From Caryophanales bacterium UBA3835 (lineage in GTDB: Bacteria > Bacillota_I > Bacilli_A > RFN20 > CAG-826), in assembly GCA_002392945.1 (NCBI GenBank), contig DGHZ01000032.1:1-30723 (forward strand): a stretch of 30,723 bases of DNA, given 5' to 3'. Shown here piece after piece: positions 7,424 through 17,000 of the stretch; within the stretch, counting starts at the first letter, position 1, and each line of letters starts with the position of its first letter. The position numbers were made by a program, and so were the translations under genes. A model generated the notes under the pieces. The model searched no databases, was not told where the DNA came from, and worked only from the letters and a program-made list of their open reading frames with translations.

Positions 7424-8406
7424 ATAATTATCTAAAAAATAGACAACCGATTATTTATCAAACATTTACTAATTCACTTAAGAATAAGAGCCTTTCTCAT
7501 GCTTATTTATTAGTGGGTAATCCAGGGACGCCTCTATTAGAGACGGCGACTTTTTTAGCTAAATCAATATTATGTGATGACCCTAGTCCGCTTGCCTGTT
7601 CTAACTGTATTACCTGTTTAAGAATTGAAAGCGATAATTATCCAGATGTCATCATTCTTGATGGTAGTAAAGCCACAATTAAAAAAGAAGATGTTTTAAA
7701 TATTGAATCTAGATTTGAAAAAACTGCTTTCGAAACTAAAGGGATCATGATATATGTGGTTCATTTAGTGGAAAATATGACTTTAGAGGCCGTTAACTCT
7801 ATTCTTAAGTTCTTAGAAGAACCAGAAGGTGAGGTTTACGCTTTCTTGACCACTAACAATTTAAACAATGTCTTACCAACTATTATTTCTAGATGCCAAG
7901 TATTAAATCTAAAAAACATCGATAGACAAACAATTATTGATGAGGCAATTGATCTATCAATTGAAAAGGAAGACGCTGAATTATTATCGTACTTTTATAA
8001 TGACAGTGAACTAATTTTTAATTTCTTAAAAGATAAGGAAGAAAGTGAAAATTATTTCATTTCTAAAAAAGCGATAAAGGGATTATTAGAAACATTTGAA
8101 AGTGGCAATGAAAAAGACGCTACTTATTATGTCCAAAAAGAAATAATCCCACTAATTAAAACTAAAGAAGAAATGAGATTTTTTGTAGATCTATTAACGG
8201 AAGTATTTGAAGATTTACTAAATCTCAAATGTAATAGAGATATCTATTTAAAAAGTTATGCTACAATATTGACTAGTTTAGTTAATAAACTTTCGCATAT
8301 TGAGAAATCGCTAACGGAGATTCTTAAACAGAGAAATTTGGTAAATATGAATCTAAATATCTCGTTACAAATTGACCACATTATCTTATATATCGTAAAG
8401 GAATAA
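7414..8406 (+). CDS. holB: DNA polymerase III subunit delta'
   Basis: Clamp-loader subunit of the AAA+ fold that does not hydrolyse ATP. The 330-residue protein keeps the zinc cysteines (CDDPSPLACSNCITC near 50-64) and the SRCQ sensor near 155, while the P-loop region reads VGNPGTPLLET without the Lys-Thr pair and Walker B acidic residues are missing, as is normal for delta'. Resemblance to dnaX is clear in HAYLLVGNPGT and LKFLEEPEG. The start overlaps tmk. The ricT start follows 5 nt after the stop. Confidence 0.92.
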   Translation: MQIDNYLKNRQPIIYQTFTNSLKNKSLSHAYLLVGNPGTPLLETATFLAKSILCDDPSPLACSNCITCLRIESDNYPDVIILDGSKATIKKEDVLNIESRFEKTAFETKGIMIYVVHLVENMTLEAVNSILKFLEEPEGEVYAFLTTNNLNNVLPTIISRCQVLNLKNIDRQTIIDEAIDLSIEKEDAELLSYFYNDSELIFNFLKDKEESENYFISKKAIKGLLETFESGNEKDATYYVQKEIIPLIKTKEEMRFFVDLLTEVFEDLLNLKCNRDIYLKSYATILTSLVNKLSHIEKSLTEILKQRNLVNMNLNISLQIDHIILYIVKE

Positions 8407-8411
8407 ACATT

Positions 8412-9263
8412 ATGGAAAATACATTTGATTGTTATGTTGGAATTAAGTTCGTTTATGCGAAACATTGCTACTTTTTTGGAGCAAAAAATATAGACTTAAA
8501 AATAGGTGATAAAGTCGTAGTTGAAACCACTCATGGACCTGAGCTTGGTGAAGTACAAGTAAAACCAATTTCAATTGAAGAATATCACTCTCAATTAGAA
8601 CTTAAACCAGTACTTAGAAAAGCCACTGATGTGGATTTAAAATTACACGAAATTAATCTAAAAGATGCCGAAATTGCCCTAGAAATTTGTAGAAATGAGG
8701 TAAAAAAGGCTAATTTAGATATGAATCCACTCTCATGCCAATACACATTAGATAAGAGCAAAGTTATCTTTACCTATGTCGCTGATGAAAGAGTGGATTT
8801 CCGTGAACTTTTAAAAGCTCTTGCCAGCAAGCTTCATACCCGTATTGAACTACGTCAAATTGGCTCTAGAGATAAAGCTAAAATGATCGGCGGAATTGGC
8901 TTATGTGGCTTACCTCTTTGCTGTGCTTCTTTTGCTTCTGAATTTGATGGCATTTCCATCAATAGAGCGAAGAACCAAATGCTTGCGATTAACATCCCAA
9001 AATTATCTGGGCAATGCGGCAAACTCATGTGCTGTTTAAAATATGAAGATGATGCCTATACTGACCTAAAGAAGGAATTTCCAGAAATTGGAACTAAAGT
9101 CTTTATTGATAAAGTTCAATATGAAGTCACAAATATTAATGTCATCTCTAAAACTGTAAGAATTGATAATGAAGAAGACACTAAAATCTTATCCTTAAAA
9201 GAATTCTTTGAACAAACCCACTATCGCTTAAGAAGAAACGAAAATAGAAATGAAGAGAATTAA
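8412..9263 (+). CDS. ricT: PSP1/RicT (YaaT) family protein
   Basis: RicT homologs in B. subtilis form the RicA-RicF-RicT complex, carry Fe-S clusters and promote RNase Y-dependent mRNA maturation as well as sporulation and competence phosphorelay effects. The 283-residue protein shows the PSP1 core with GGIGLCGLPLCCASF, INRAKNQM and GQCGKLMCCLKYE, giving the conserved Cys clusters of the family. It lies between holB and rsmI, as in many Bacillota. yabA, which usually follows ricT, is absent. Its end overlaps rsmI by 14 nt. Confidence 0.92.
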   Translation: MENTFDCYVGIKFVYAKHCYFFGAKNIDLKIGDKVVVETTHGPELGEVQVKPISIEEYHSQLELKPVLRKATDVDLKLHEINLKDAEIALEICRNEVKKANLDMNPLSCQYTLDKSKVIFTYVADERVDFRELLKALASKLHTRIELRQIGSRDKAKMIGGIGLCGLPLCCASFASEFDGISINRAKNQMLAINIPKLSGQCGKLMCCLKYEDDAYTDLKKEFPEIGTKVFIDKVQYEVTNINVISKTVRIDNEEDTKILSLKEFFEQTHYRLRRNENRNEEN

Positions 9264-10092
9264 GTCTTTTGATAACTCTTATAAAGTCTTATATCTAATT
9301 GCTACTCCAATAGGAAACTTAGGAGAATTTTCTCCTCGGGCTATTGAAGTGGTTAATGATTCGGATTTGGTGGCTGCAGAAGATACAAGAAATACCGGCG
9401 ACTTACTCCATAAATTTAATATTAAAAAACCACTAGTCTCTTTAAGAGAACATAATGAAGTAGAAGCTAGTTTAAATCTTATTAGTCAAATTAAAGGCGG
9501 CAGGAAAGTTTGTTATATGTCTGACGCTGGTTATCCAGGAATCTCAGATCCTGGATATATCTTAGTAAAACTATGTTTAGAAAATAATATCGCTGTCTCT
9601 ACTATTTCCGGTAGCTCGGCCTTTCTAAATGCTTTAGTTAGATCAGGACTAGAAACATCACATTTCTATTTCCACGGCTTTTTATCCGCAAAAGAAAATG
9701 AAGCTAAAGAAGAATTAGAAGCTTTGAAAGATAAAAAAGAAACTCTGATTTTCTATGAATCTCCTCATAGAATTATAAAAACCTTAAAACTTCTTTTAGA
9801 AGCATTAGGAGATAGAAAAGTATCTTTACAAAGAGAACTCACTAAAATAAATGAAGAAAATATAATAGGTAATTTATCAGAACTAGTTAATCTAGATGAA
9901 TCCACCTTAAAAGGTGAAATGGTTATTGTTATAGAAGGAAATAAGGAAGAATCTAGTTCAATAAATGATGAAAAAATAATCGAATTTGTGAACTCCTTAG
10001 TCACTAAAGGGCTAAGTAAAAAAGACGCAATAGATTTTATTTCTGAAACCTTTGAAATAAGAAAAAATCACATAAAAGATATTATTAAATAA
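9250..10092 (+). CDS. rsmI: 16S rRNA (cytidine1402-2'-O)-methyltransferase
   Basis: RsmI adds the 2'-O-methyl of C1402 in the 16S rRNA decoding centre using SAM. The 280-residue protein carries LIATPIGNLGEFSPRA near 15-30, AAEDTRNT, SDAGYPGISDPG near 91-102 and FYESPHR near 168-174, all hallmark segments of this tetrapyrrole-methylase-fold family. The C-terminal helical tail (KKDAIDFIS) is present. Start ATG overlaps ricT by 14 nt, so translation is coupled. It is the last gene of the dnaX operon, followed by the hairpin at 10118-10144. Confidence 0.93.
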   Translation: MKRIKSFDNSYKVLYLIATPIGNLGEFSPRAIEVVNDSDLVAAEDTRNTGDLLHKFNIKKPLVSLREHNEVEASLNLISQIKGGRKVCYMSDAGYPGISDPGYILVKLCLENNIAVSTISGSSAFLNALVRSGLETSHFYFHGFLSAKENEAKEELEALKDKKETLIFYESPHRIIKTLKLLLEALGDRKVSLQRELTKINEENIIGNLSELVNLDESTLKGEMVIVIEGNKEESSSINDEKIIEFVNSLVTKGLSKKDAIDFISETFEIRKNHIKDIIK

Positions 10093-10101
10093 TAATTATT
10101 C

Positions 10102-10130
10102 TTGAAATTAGCGAAAGTCTTTTCTATTAT
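10102..10130 (+). promoter_or_regulatory. Candidate typA promoter embedded in a terminator-like hairpin
   Basis: TTGAAA (10102-10107), a 17-nt spacer and TATTAT (10125-10130). The -10 box is the loop of the hairpin 10118-10138, so the same bases serve as a possible terminator for the upstream operon and a promoter for typA. Transcription would start near 10137, inside the T run. Confidence 0.5.
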
Positions 10131-10144
10131 TGAAAAGATTTTTT
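10118..10144 (+). terminator. Putative terminator of the dnaX-rsmI operon
   Basis: Stem TCTTTTC/GAAAAGA (7 bp, 7-nt loop) followed by six T. The stem is AT-rich, so termination is probably partial. Confidence 0.55.
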
Positions 10145-10163
10145 GTAATTAGGAGGAATAATT

Positions 10164-11996
10164 ATGGAATTAAGGAACATCGCAATCATCGCTCACGTTG
10201 ACCATGGGAAAACTACCTTAGTCGACCAGCTTTTAAAATCCTCCGAAACATTTAGAAGTAATGAAGAATTATCTGATAGAGCCATGGACTCTAATGATAT
10301 TGAGCGAGAAAGAGGAATTACCATCTTAGCTAAAACTACCTCGATTGTTTATAAAGGCACTAAGATTAATATCTTAGACACTCCAGGTCACGCTGATTTT
10401 GGTGGTGAAGTTGAACGTATCATGAATATGGTAGATGGATGTTTGCTTTTAGTTGATGCCTTTGAAGGCACAATGCCTCAAACTAGATTCGTACTTAAAA
10501 AGGCGCTTGAGGCCCACGTAAAACCAATTGTGGTTATCAATAAAATTGATAGACCGAATATCAATATCGAACAAACTTTAGATGAAGTATTAACTTTATT
10601 TATAGAATTAGGGGCTCCAGATGAGTTTTTGGAATTTAAAACAGTCTACACTTCTGCTTTAAAAGGAACTAGTTCCTTAGATAGCAATCCAGCTAGTCAA
10701 GTAGAAGGAATGGATGCAGTCTTACAAACTATTATTGATGAAATTCCTGCTCCTAAAACTGACGCTAATGGGCCACTACAAATGCAAGTCGCTTTACTCG
10801 ACTATAATGACTTCGTCGGAAGAATTGGTATCGGCACCATTAAAAGAGGAACTATTCACGTTAATGATAACTGCACTGTCTCTAGATTAGATGGAAGCAC
10901 CACTAACTTTAGAGTCTTAAAACTATTTGGTTTCCAAGGCTTAAAAAGATTAGAAGTAAATGAGGCTAGCGCTGGAGATATTGTCGCGGTTGCCGGACTT
11001 ACAGATATTAACGTTGGAGAAACTATCTGTGCATTTAACCAAGTTGATCCTCTCCCACTAATTAGATTAGATGAGCCAACTTTACAAATGACGTTTGGTA
11101 CAAACTCATCTCCATTTTCTGGGAAAGACGGTAAATTATTAACTGCTAGAAAAATCGAAGAAAGATTATATCGAGAAACTCAAAGAGATGTTGCTTTAAG
11201 AGTCGAAAGAATTCCAAACACTGAATCCTGGATTGTTTCTGGAAGAGGCGAACTTCATCTTTCTATTTTAATAGAAAATATGAGAAGGGAAGGATTTGAA
11301 CTCGAAGTAAGTAAACCTCAAGTTATCATTAAAGAAATTGATGGGGTAAAGTGTGAGCCATACGAAGACTTATTAATTGATGTCCCTAATGAATATGTTG
11401 GCGATATCATGACCACTATTGGAGAAAGAAGTGGCGAATTAGTCTCTATGGACGCTAAAGAAACAGTCACTATTCTTAAATATGTCATCCCATCTCGTGG
11501 TCTATTAGGCTATATGACTAATTTCATGACCTTAACAAAAGGATATGGCATTTTATCTCATACTTATAAAGAATATCGTCCAGTACAAGCTTCTTCTATT
11601 GGAGAAAGAAATATTGGCGTTCTAGTTTCAGTAGAAGCCGGACAAGCCACTCCATATGCAATCGAACATACTGAAGAAAGAGGAACAATGTTTATTCTTC
11701 CAGGAACTGAAGTATATGAAGGAATGATTGTAGGTGAACACCGCTACGATTTTGATTTAGCAGTTAACGTCACTCAAAAGAAAAATCTTACCAACGTTAG
11801 AAGTTCTAATAAAGACAATACAGTGGTTTTAAAATCACCTAGAAAGATGTCACTAGAAGCTTGCTTAGATTATATCAATAGCGACGAGCTAGTGGAGATT
11901 ACTCCTACTACATTCCGCATGCGTAAAAAAATCTTAAATACCGCAGAAAGAAAGAAGTATGAGGCTCACGTAAAAAGAGCACAAGAAAATGAATAA
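10164..11996 (+). CDS. typA: Ribosome-associated GTPase TypA/BipA
   Basis: Translational GTPase related to EF-G and LepA, involved in 50S assembly and in growth under stress or cold. The 610-residue protein has G1 AHVDHGKTT (10-18), the switch region with RERGITI, G3 DTPGHADF, and G4 NKID; the catalytic His after DTPG is present. Its C-terminal half shows GRGELHLSILIENMRREG and SRGLLGY, typical of BipA, and lacks EF-G domain IV. The AGGAGG is strong with 8 nt spacing. Its own promoter is likely at 10102-10130, and the terminator at 12005-12031 closes it. Confidence 0.95.
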   Translation: MELRNIAIIAHVDHGKTTLVDQLLKSSETFRSNEELSDRAMDSNDIERERGITILAKTTSIVYKGTKINILDTPGHADFGGEVERIMNMVDGCLLLVDAFEGTMPQTRFVLKKALEAHVKPIVVINKIDRPNINIEQTLDEVLTLFIELGAPDEFLEFKTVYTSALKGTSSLDSNPASQVEGMDAVLQTIIDEIPAPKTDANGPLQMQVALLDYNDFVGRIGIGTIKRGTIHVNDNCTVSRLDGSTTNFRVLKLFGFQGLKRLEVNEASAGDIVAVAGLTDINVGETICAFNQVDPLPLIRLDEPTLQMTFGTNSSPFSGKDGKLLTARKIEERLYRETQRDVALRVERIPNTESWIVSGRGELHLSILIENMRREGFELEVSKPQVIIKEIDGVKCEPYEDLLIDVPNEYVGDIMTTIGERSGELVSMDAKETVTILKYVIPSRGLLGYMTNFMTLTKGYGILSHTYKEYRPVQASSIGERNIGVLVSVEAGQATPYAIEHTEERGTMFILPGTEVYEGMIVGEHRYDFDLAVNVTQKKNLTNVRSSNKDNTVVLKSPRKMSLEACLDYINSDELVEITPTTFRMRKKILNTAERKKYEAHVKRAQENE

Positions 11997-12004
11997 AATA
12001 TAAA

Positions 12005-12031
12005 AAAAGAGGCGCAAATTGCGTCTCTTTT
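12005..12031 (+). terminator. Bidirectional terminator between typA and the secreted-protein island
   Basis: A 12-bp stem (one G-T wobble) with a 3-nt loop, A-rich on the left and T-rich on the right. It serves typA on the plus strand, and with a seven-T run it serves the gene ending at 12049 on the minus strand. Confidence 0.85.
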
Positions 12032-12048
12032 AATATAATAATGCCTAA

Positions 12049-12405
12049 TTACTTTTTGCTTTTGATACGGCCTTTATTGGCGCCTTTGGAGTTATGAACT
12101 AACATACTTCCACCTTGGTTTTTAGCCATGACTTTGGAATACTCTAAAGCTTCCTTTTGGGTGTCAAATAATTTGATAGCTTTTTGTCCACCAGCAAACT
12201 TCACTTCCCATTTGCCGTCTTCAGGTCTTTTAACAACATGATAGGTTCTTGTCGCTTCCTTTTTTGGCTCAGGTTTTTTAGGGGCAGGTTTAGCAGCTTT
12301 TTTAGGAGTCTCTTTCTTTTTGGCTTCTGCTTTTTTTGTGTCAGGAACTGCTTGTTTCACTGCTGGTTTCTTTTCTGGTTTTGCTTTTTTACTAAATAAT
12401 CCCAT
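12049..12405 (-). CDS. Lys/Pro-rich protein with a C-terminal DUF2188 domain
   Basis: A 118-residue protein. Residues 1-50 are low-complexity Lys, Pro and Ala (KKAEAKKKETPKKAAKP), with no signal peptide. Residues 54-118 match the DUF2188 pattern: TYHVVKRPEDGKWEVKF, then DTQKEALEYSKVMAKNQGG and LVHNSKG. The function of DUF2188 is not known. The Lys-rich arm could bind nucleic acid or another polyanion, which is inference. A good AAGGAG precedes the ATG. It lies 22 nt downstream of the exported nuclease gene on the same strand and may be cotranscribed. Confidence 0.8.
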   Translation of the reverse strand: MGLFSKKAKPEKKPAVKQAVPDTKKAEAKKKETPKKAAKPAPKKPEPKKEATRTYHVVKRPEDGKWEVKFAGGQKAIKLFDTQKEALEYSKVMAKNQGGSMLVHNSKGANKGRIKSKK

Positions 12406-12427
12406 AATAGTTTTCTCCTTATTGAAT

Positions 12428-13897
12428 TTATTTACTAAACTTTCGTTTTATTAATAATATACCTACACCAAGTAAACTTAAAGTGCTTAAAATAACGCTG
12501 GTAGTGACAACATTTCCTCCACAACCTGAAGAAGTACTACCATTATTTACATGAATAGCACATTTGGCACTGAATTTATTATCACTTGTTTTAACAATTA
12601 TTTCACATTCACCAACACTATTGGCAGTCACTAATCCGTTACTGTCAACACTAGCAATAGCTTCATTACTACTAGACCAAACAAATGTTGGTCGTTTAGC
12701 ATCACTAGGATTAACTGTAACTCTAAGTTGCACTCTATCTGATGGCTTTAATGTTTTTTCAGTAACATTTAATGAAATAGATTCTATTTCTGCTCCGCCA
12801 TTAACTGTGACTGAACAAGTATTAGAATATTCTGTTCCAGAAATAGTGGCTTTAGCAGTAATGGTAGCAGAACCTGCGCCAGCAGCAGTTAAAGTAATGC
12901 TAGTTCCAGATGCGCTAGTAGAAGCACTTAAAGAAACAACACTTGAATTACTAGTTGACCAAGTAATTTGTGAATAGTCACTACTAGATGCGCTAATGGT
13001 TGTAGTTGCACCAATTTCTAAAGTGGCAGCAGTCTTACTAATAGAAACTGAAGGATCGCTAGGAGTAAGTCCACATGCTGCTCTAGTAGCACTATTAGTA
13101 TTACCCCAAATCTTACAAGCATATTCAGGGTGATCAATAAATGGATTTCTATTACCTTGACCACTTGAATGTGTTTGAATTACATTATTACGATTAAGTT
13201 CAGTTCTTCTAGCTATATCATTAGCACCAGTAAAAGATGTATCAGAAGGAAGATATTGTAAATTCCAAGCAAGCATTTCGCTTAAACAACCCATATGATG
13301 GTCATATTCTCCAGTCTTATCGGTTGGAAGAGGATTTTCAATTAATTCTAATGAGGTATCTGCTATAGCAGCATAAAAAATAATTCTAGAAGCCATTCCA
13401 CGATAATAAGCAACATATTGTCCTGGATCATATGCTAATTCTGAATAGCCTTTTGAACCACGTTCACTATTAATTGCAGTTGAGGCAGGTCTAGTCATAT
13501 GAGCGTCACCTTCAACTAAATAACCACCTCTTGAATTAGGCCAAACATGTTCTCTATTCCATGTTTTTGCCGCATCCCAACTAGGACCGACTAATTTATT
13601 ATCATAAAAGCCTACGATTTTCCCTGAACCATTAGGATCAGCGTCACATTTAGAGGCAAATGTTTTCATTCCATCATATCCAACGGTTCTTTTTCTTTTA
13701 CTGCTATTTAATGAATGGAGAGCTTGTTTTAAGGCGTCTCCTTCAAGTGTATCACTAATTCCACTATAGTAATCTGAAACAGAATCTGCTTGTACTAATT
13801 CAAAAGCAGTTACATTAGAATTAGCCTTTAAAGACACAAATAAACCAGCAGTTAAACCAAACATTAATGATAAAGAAATAAATCTCTTAGATTTCAT
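12428..13897 (-). CDS. Exported EndA/NucM-type endonuclease I with Ig-like domains and a Cys-Gly-Gly membrane tail
   Basis: Extracellular nuclease that probably degrades DNA or RNA outside the cell. A signal peptide is clear (MKSKRFISLSLMFGLTAGLF and on). The endonuclease I domain spans about 40-270, with the beta-beta-alpha-metal motif NREHVWP at 114-120 (catalytic His117), DAH at 131-133 and the metal-binding Asn region INSERG at 142-147. Two bacterial Ig-like (Big_2 type) domains follow near 275-365 and 370-450. The end is SGCGG, a hydrophobic segment (VILSTLSLLGVGILLIKRK) and a basic tail, a sorting-signal-like arrangement without LPXTG. Length 489. All catalytic positions I can judge are intact. 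Confidence 0.88.
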   Translation of the reverse strand: MKSKRFISLSLMFGLTAGLFVSLKANSNVTAFELVQADSVSDYYSGISDTLEGDALKQALHSLNSSKRKRTVGYDGMKTFASKCDADPNGSGKIVGFYDNKLVGPSWDAAKTWNREHVWPNSRGGYLVEGDAHMTRPASTAINSERGSKGYSELAYDPGQYVAYYRGMASRIIFYAAIADTSLELIENPLPTDKTGEYDHHMGCLSEMLAWNLQYLPSDTSFTGANDIARRTELNRNNVIQTHSSGQGNRNPFIDHPEYACKIWGNTNSATRAACGLTPSDPSVSISKTAATLEIGATTTISASSSDYSQITWSTSNSSVVSLSASTSASGTSITLTAAGAGSATITAKATISGTEYSNTCSVTVNGGAEIESISLNVTEKTLKPSDRVQLRVTVNPSDAKRPTFVWSSSNEAIASVDSNGLVTANSVGECEIIVKTSDNKFSAKCAIHVNNGSTSSGCGGNVVTTSVILSTLSLLGVGILLIKRKFSK

Positions 13898-13946
13898 ATC
13901 AAAAACCTCAATAATAAGTTTATTATAAACCTATTCAAAATATATT

Positions 13947-13970
13947 AAAAGGAGTGAAATAATCACTCCT
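13947..13970 (-). terminator. Terminator downstream of the 1054-residue lipoprotein gene
   Basis: Stem AGGAGTG/CACTCCT (7 bp, 7-nt loop); on the minus strand it is followed by TTTT. Confidence 0.7.
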
Positions 13971-14000
13971 CTATATTGATTCAAATGGATATAGTATCAA

Positions 14001-17000
14001 TTAAGCCTTCGTGAATGTTAAGGTATTAGCGATTGTTCCACTAGAGCTATAAAGAGATATGGTGACGTTATTATTATCAACAATCACACCGGTAGTGTTA
14101 GTAACAACATCAGATGGATCTGATTTATCTTTATTCCTTGGGAATAAACGATAATTATTAGTGAAGTCAGTATTTTCTCCTTCCTTAAATGTTAATATTA
14201 AGGAAGACCCACTACCAGACCATGTAAACGTTAAAGTTTTAGTGTCACCAGGAACTAAAGTTGGAGTGTATCTTTCTCTAACATAAGAACCAGTACCATC
14301 GGAATTAAAGATTAAGGTATATTTGAAATAATAACCTGGGGTAGACATATTAACAGTGGTACTATATTCACCGCCAAAAACATCCTCTCCACCATGTTCA
14401 TCCTTCACATAGATTTCGACAACGATATCGCTATCTCCCATAATCGTAGAATATGGGGCATTTGGAAGAACAGTAGTTCCGATTTGTAAGAAGTTAACAG
14501 AGTATCCAGTTTTAGTAGAAACCACAAAGTTAACTAAAGATCCTTCTTCAGCACTTTTTGGTAAGGAAGAACCAGAACCAATAACAGAGTCATAACTTAA
14601 AGTCTCTAAAGTATCGACATCTTTAATTACATAACTAATGTTGTGATAAACAACTATAGCTGATACATCAGCGGAAATAGTAACATCCCCTGCTGGCATT
14701 TTAAATGTATAACCGACGTTACCAGAAGTTGATGGAATTGGACCAGTAACTTCAATTTCTTTATCGCCACTACTGGCAGTGACTTTATTAACTTGATATC
14801 CATCATTTGGAATAACTTCTAAAACCACATCACTATTAGCGGCAGCCTGTCCAGATGGTGGATAAATAACAGATATTGTTGCTCCGGTTGGTTGAGTGTA
14901 ACTAATGTTATATTTTGTTTCTTTTGTGTTAATAGTAATTTGATAAGTGCAAGAAACTTCTTCATCTTTAGAGTTTTTATATTTCACGGTAACATCTTGA
15001 GTGCCGGTTTTACTCATATCTGGAGAAGATACTTCAGTAGGAGTAACTTTCTCTTCATATCCAGAAGAATACTTAGCAGTTACCACTCCATCAAAGATGA
15101 ACTCATCATCCTCTGTCCAAACTAGAGTTTGACCAGACACGGAAATCGAATCTAAAATGATTGATTGTTCTTTCCAATAATCGATAGAAGCTTGAGTAAT
15201 TTCAAATCTCACTTGTAAATAAGTTTTATCAGTCCATGCAGTCGCATAGCTTGGATCAGTAATTCTGATTTGGCTGAAATAATCATCACTCATCCAATAT
15301 TGTTGGAAACTTGCGGATGAACTGCCGCTAAAGCCAAGTTTTCTCAAATCTGAAATAAATTTATTCACTGCTTCAACTGCGTGGTTCTTAGTATCAGCAT
15401 AGATTCTAAAGTACGCTCCATCGGAGGCTCCTTCAGTACCTTTATATAAGATAACCATGTCTTCACTAGTCGCAGAGGCATCATTAAAGTTTGCTACTTT
15501 AGTATCAGCATCTAAATCAAATTTAGGTAAATATTCACCTGCAAGAGATTTACCAATATAGTCATTTAATAAACCAACAGTGACAATCGTCCCTTTAGTT
15601 TTTTGTTTATGTAAGAATTTAAAGGAAGAGATACCATTTGGATATAAATATCCATATTTCATTCCACTTGAGTCTTGTTCTTCAGGAGAATAATATCTCA
15701 TCTTCACGGAATAAGTATGGATGATATCTTCTTCTTCAACGATCTTTTGATATTCAATTAAACCTGGATTGGAAACTTCATGGAATCCAATGGCTTCTAA
15801 AGCAACTCTATAACCACTAGTTAAGTCGCCAGCGAAATAATCTTCCACCATTGCAACATAGAAACCCTCTGAAACACTTTTTCCAGCTTTCCAAGCATAA
15901 GACATACCTTCAATAAATGGAGGAATAACACCGTTGAATTCTTCTTTAAATAAATCACTGGTGTCTTTATCCCATTCAGTAGGAGCTACATATGTATAAT
16001 CTGGATTAATAACATATCCCTCAAGTATTTCGTTATGAGTTTTTTCAATATTAGAAACTTTTAATGTCACATCAGCGGTTGTATGCACTTCTTCAACATC
16101 AAAATATGTCACTTCATAAATACCTTGGAATGTAAGAATATCATTTTCAAATTTAGCTGTGATATATTCAGGAGCGGACACTAAAGAAGTATAATCACCA
16201 AAAGCAAGATTAGCTAAAATCGCCATAGCCTTCATAGAGGTAGATTTATATAAGCCAAGATCTTCATCATAGATGAATTCTTCTACGATTAAGTGTTCAA
16301 CCGCTAAAGAATAAACATCACTAACACTTCTATCTACATTAGTGGATTTGAAATAACCTAAGATTAATCCACCAGTAGAGGTTGCAGATTTATTTAATTG
16401 GAAATTAACAATGCCTTGTCCTTTTTGTTTGATATAACCTGAATAGAAATAAGTATCAAAATCATCAAACATTACATCATCATTAATGTTGAAATAATTA
16501 AAGTCAGCAAATGGTTCACTTTCATTAGCCCATTGGTTATTTAAATGCGCAGAATAATTGTGTCTAGCATTAATGCTATTAATAGCATCCACAAATGTTT
16601 CTATATCTCCAGAAGGACCAAGCGGACTAATCACCACATCTATACTTTGGCTAGCAAATGCAGAGTTATCAAATTCAACAGTGTATCTTCCTAGTCCTGA
16701 TTTAGTTTCAGTTGGACTAGTGATAACGGAATAAGATGATCCTTTAGTTTCGCTTTCTTTATGAGATGAATCTCTAGAGCACACTCTTGTAGCGGTGCAA
16801 CTTAAATTATCACTACTCCATTCATAAGTAGGTGTACCCCAGTCATGACCAAGAGGATCTAAGGTAACTGATTTAATTTGTTCTTCAAATGCTTCATTAG
16901 TAAAAGTAACTTTATAAGTTTTTTCTCCGCTAGTCTCACAACCAGCAGGAGTGATAGTTTCAACAGATTGTTTAGTTTCAGTTTGCACATGAGATCTATC

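Noticed and set aside
7414..8406. Missing Walker A lysine in holB taken as gene decay
   Set aside because: Delta' subunits normally lack a working P-loop, and the zinc and SRC motifs are intact.
12564..12977. 137-residue open frame opposite the nuclease gene
   Set aside because: It is antisense to the Ig-like repeats, has no ribosome-binding site and a repetitive Val/Leu/Thr composition typical of a shadow frame.
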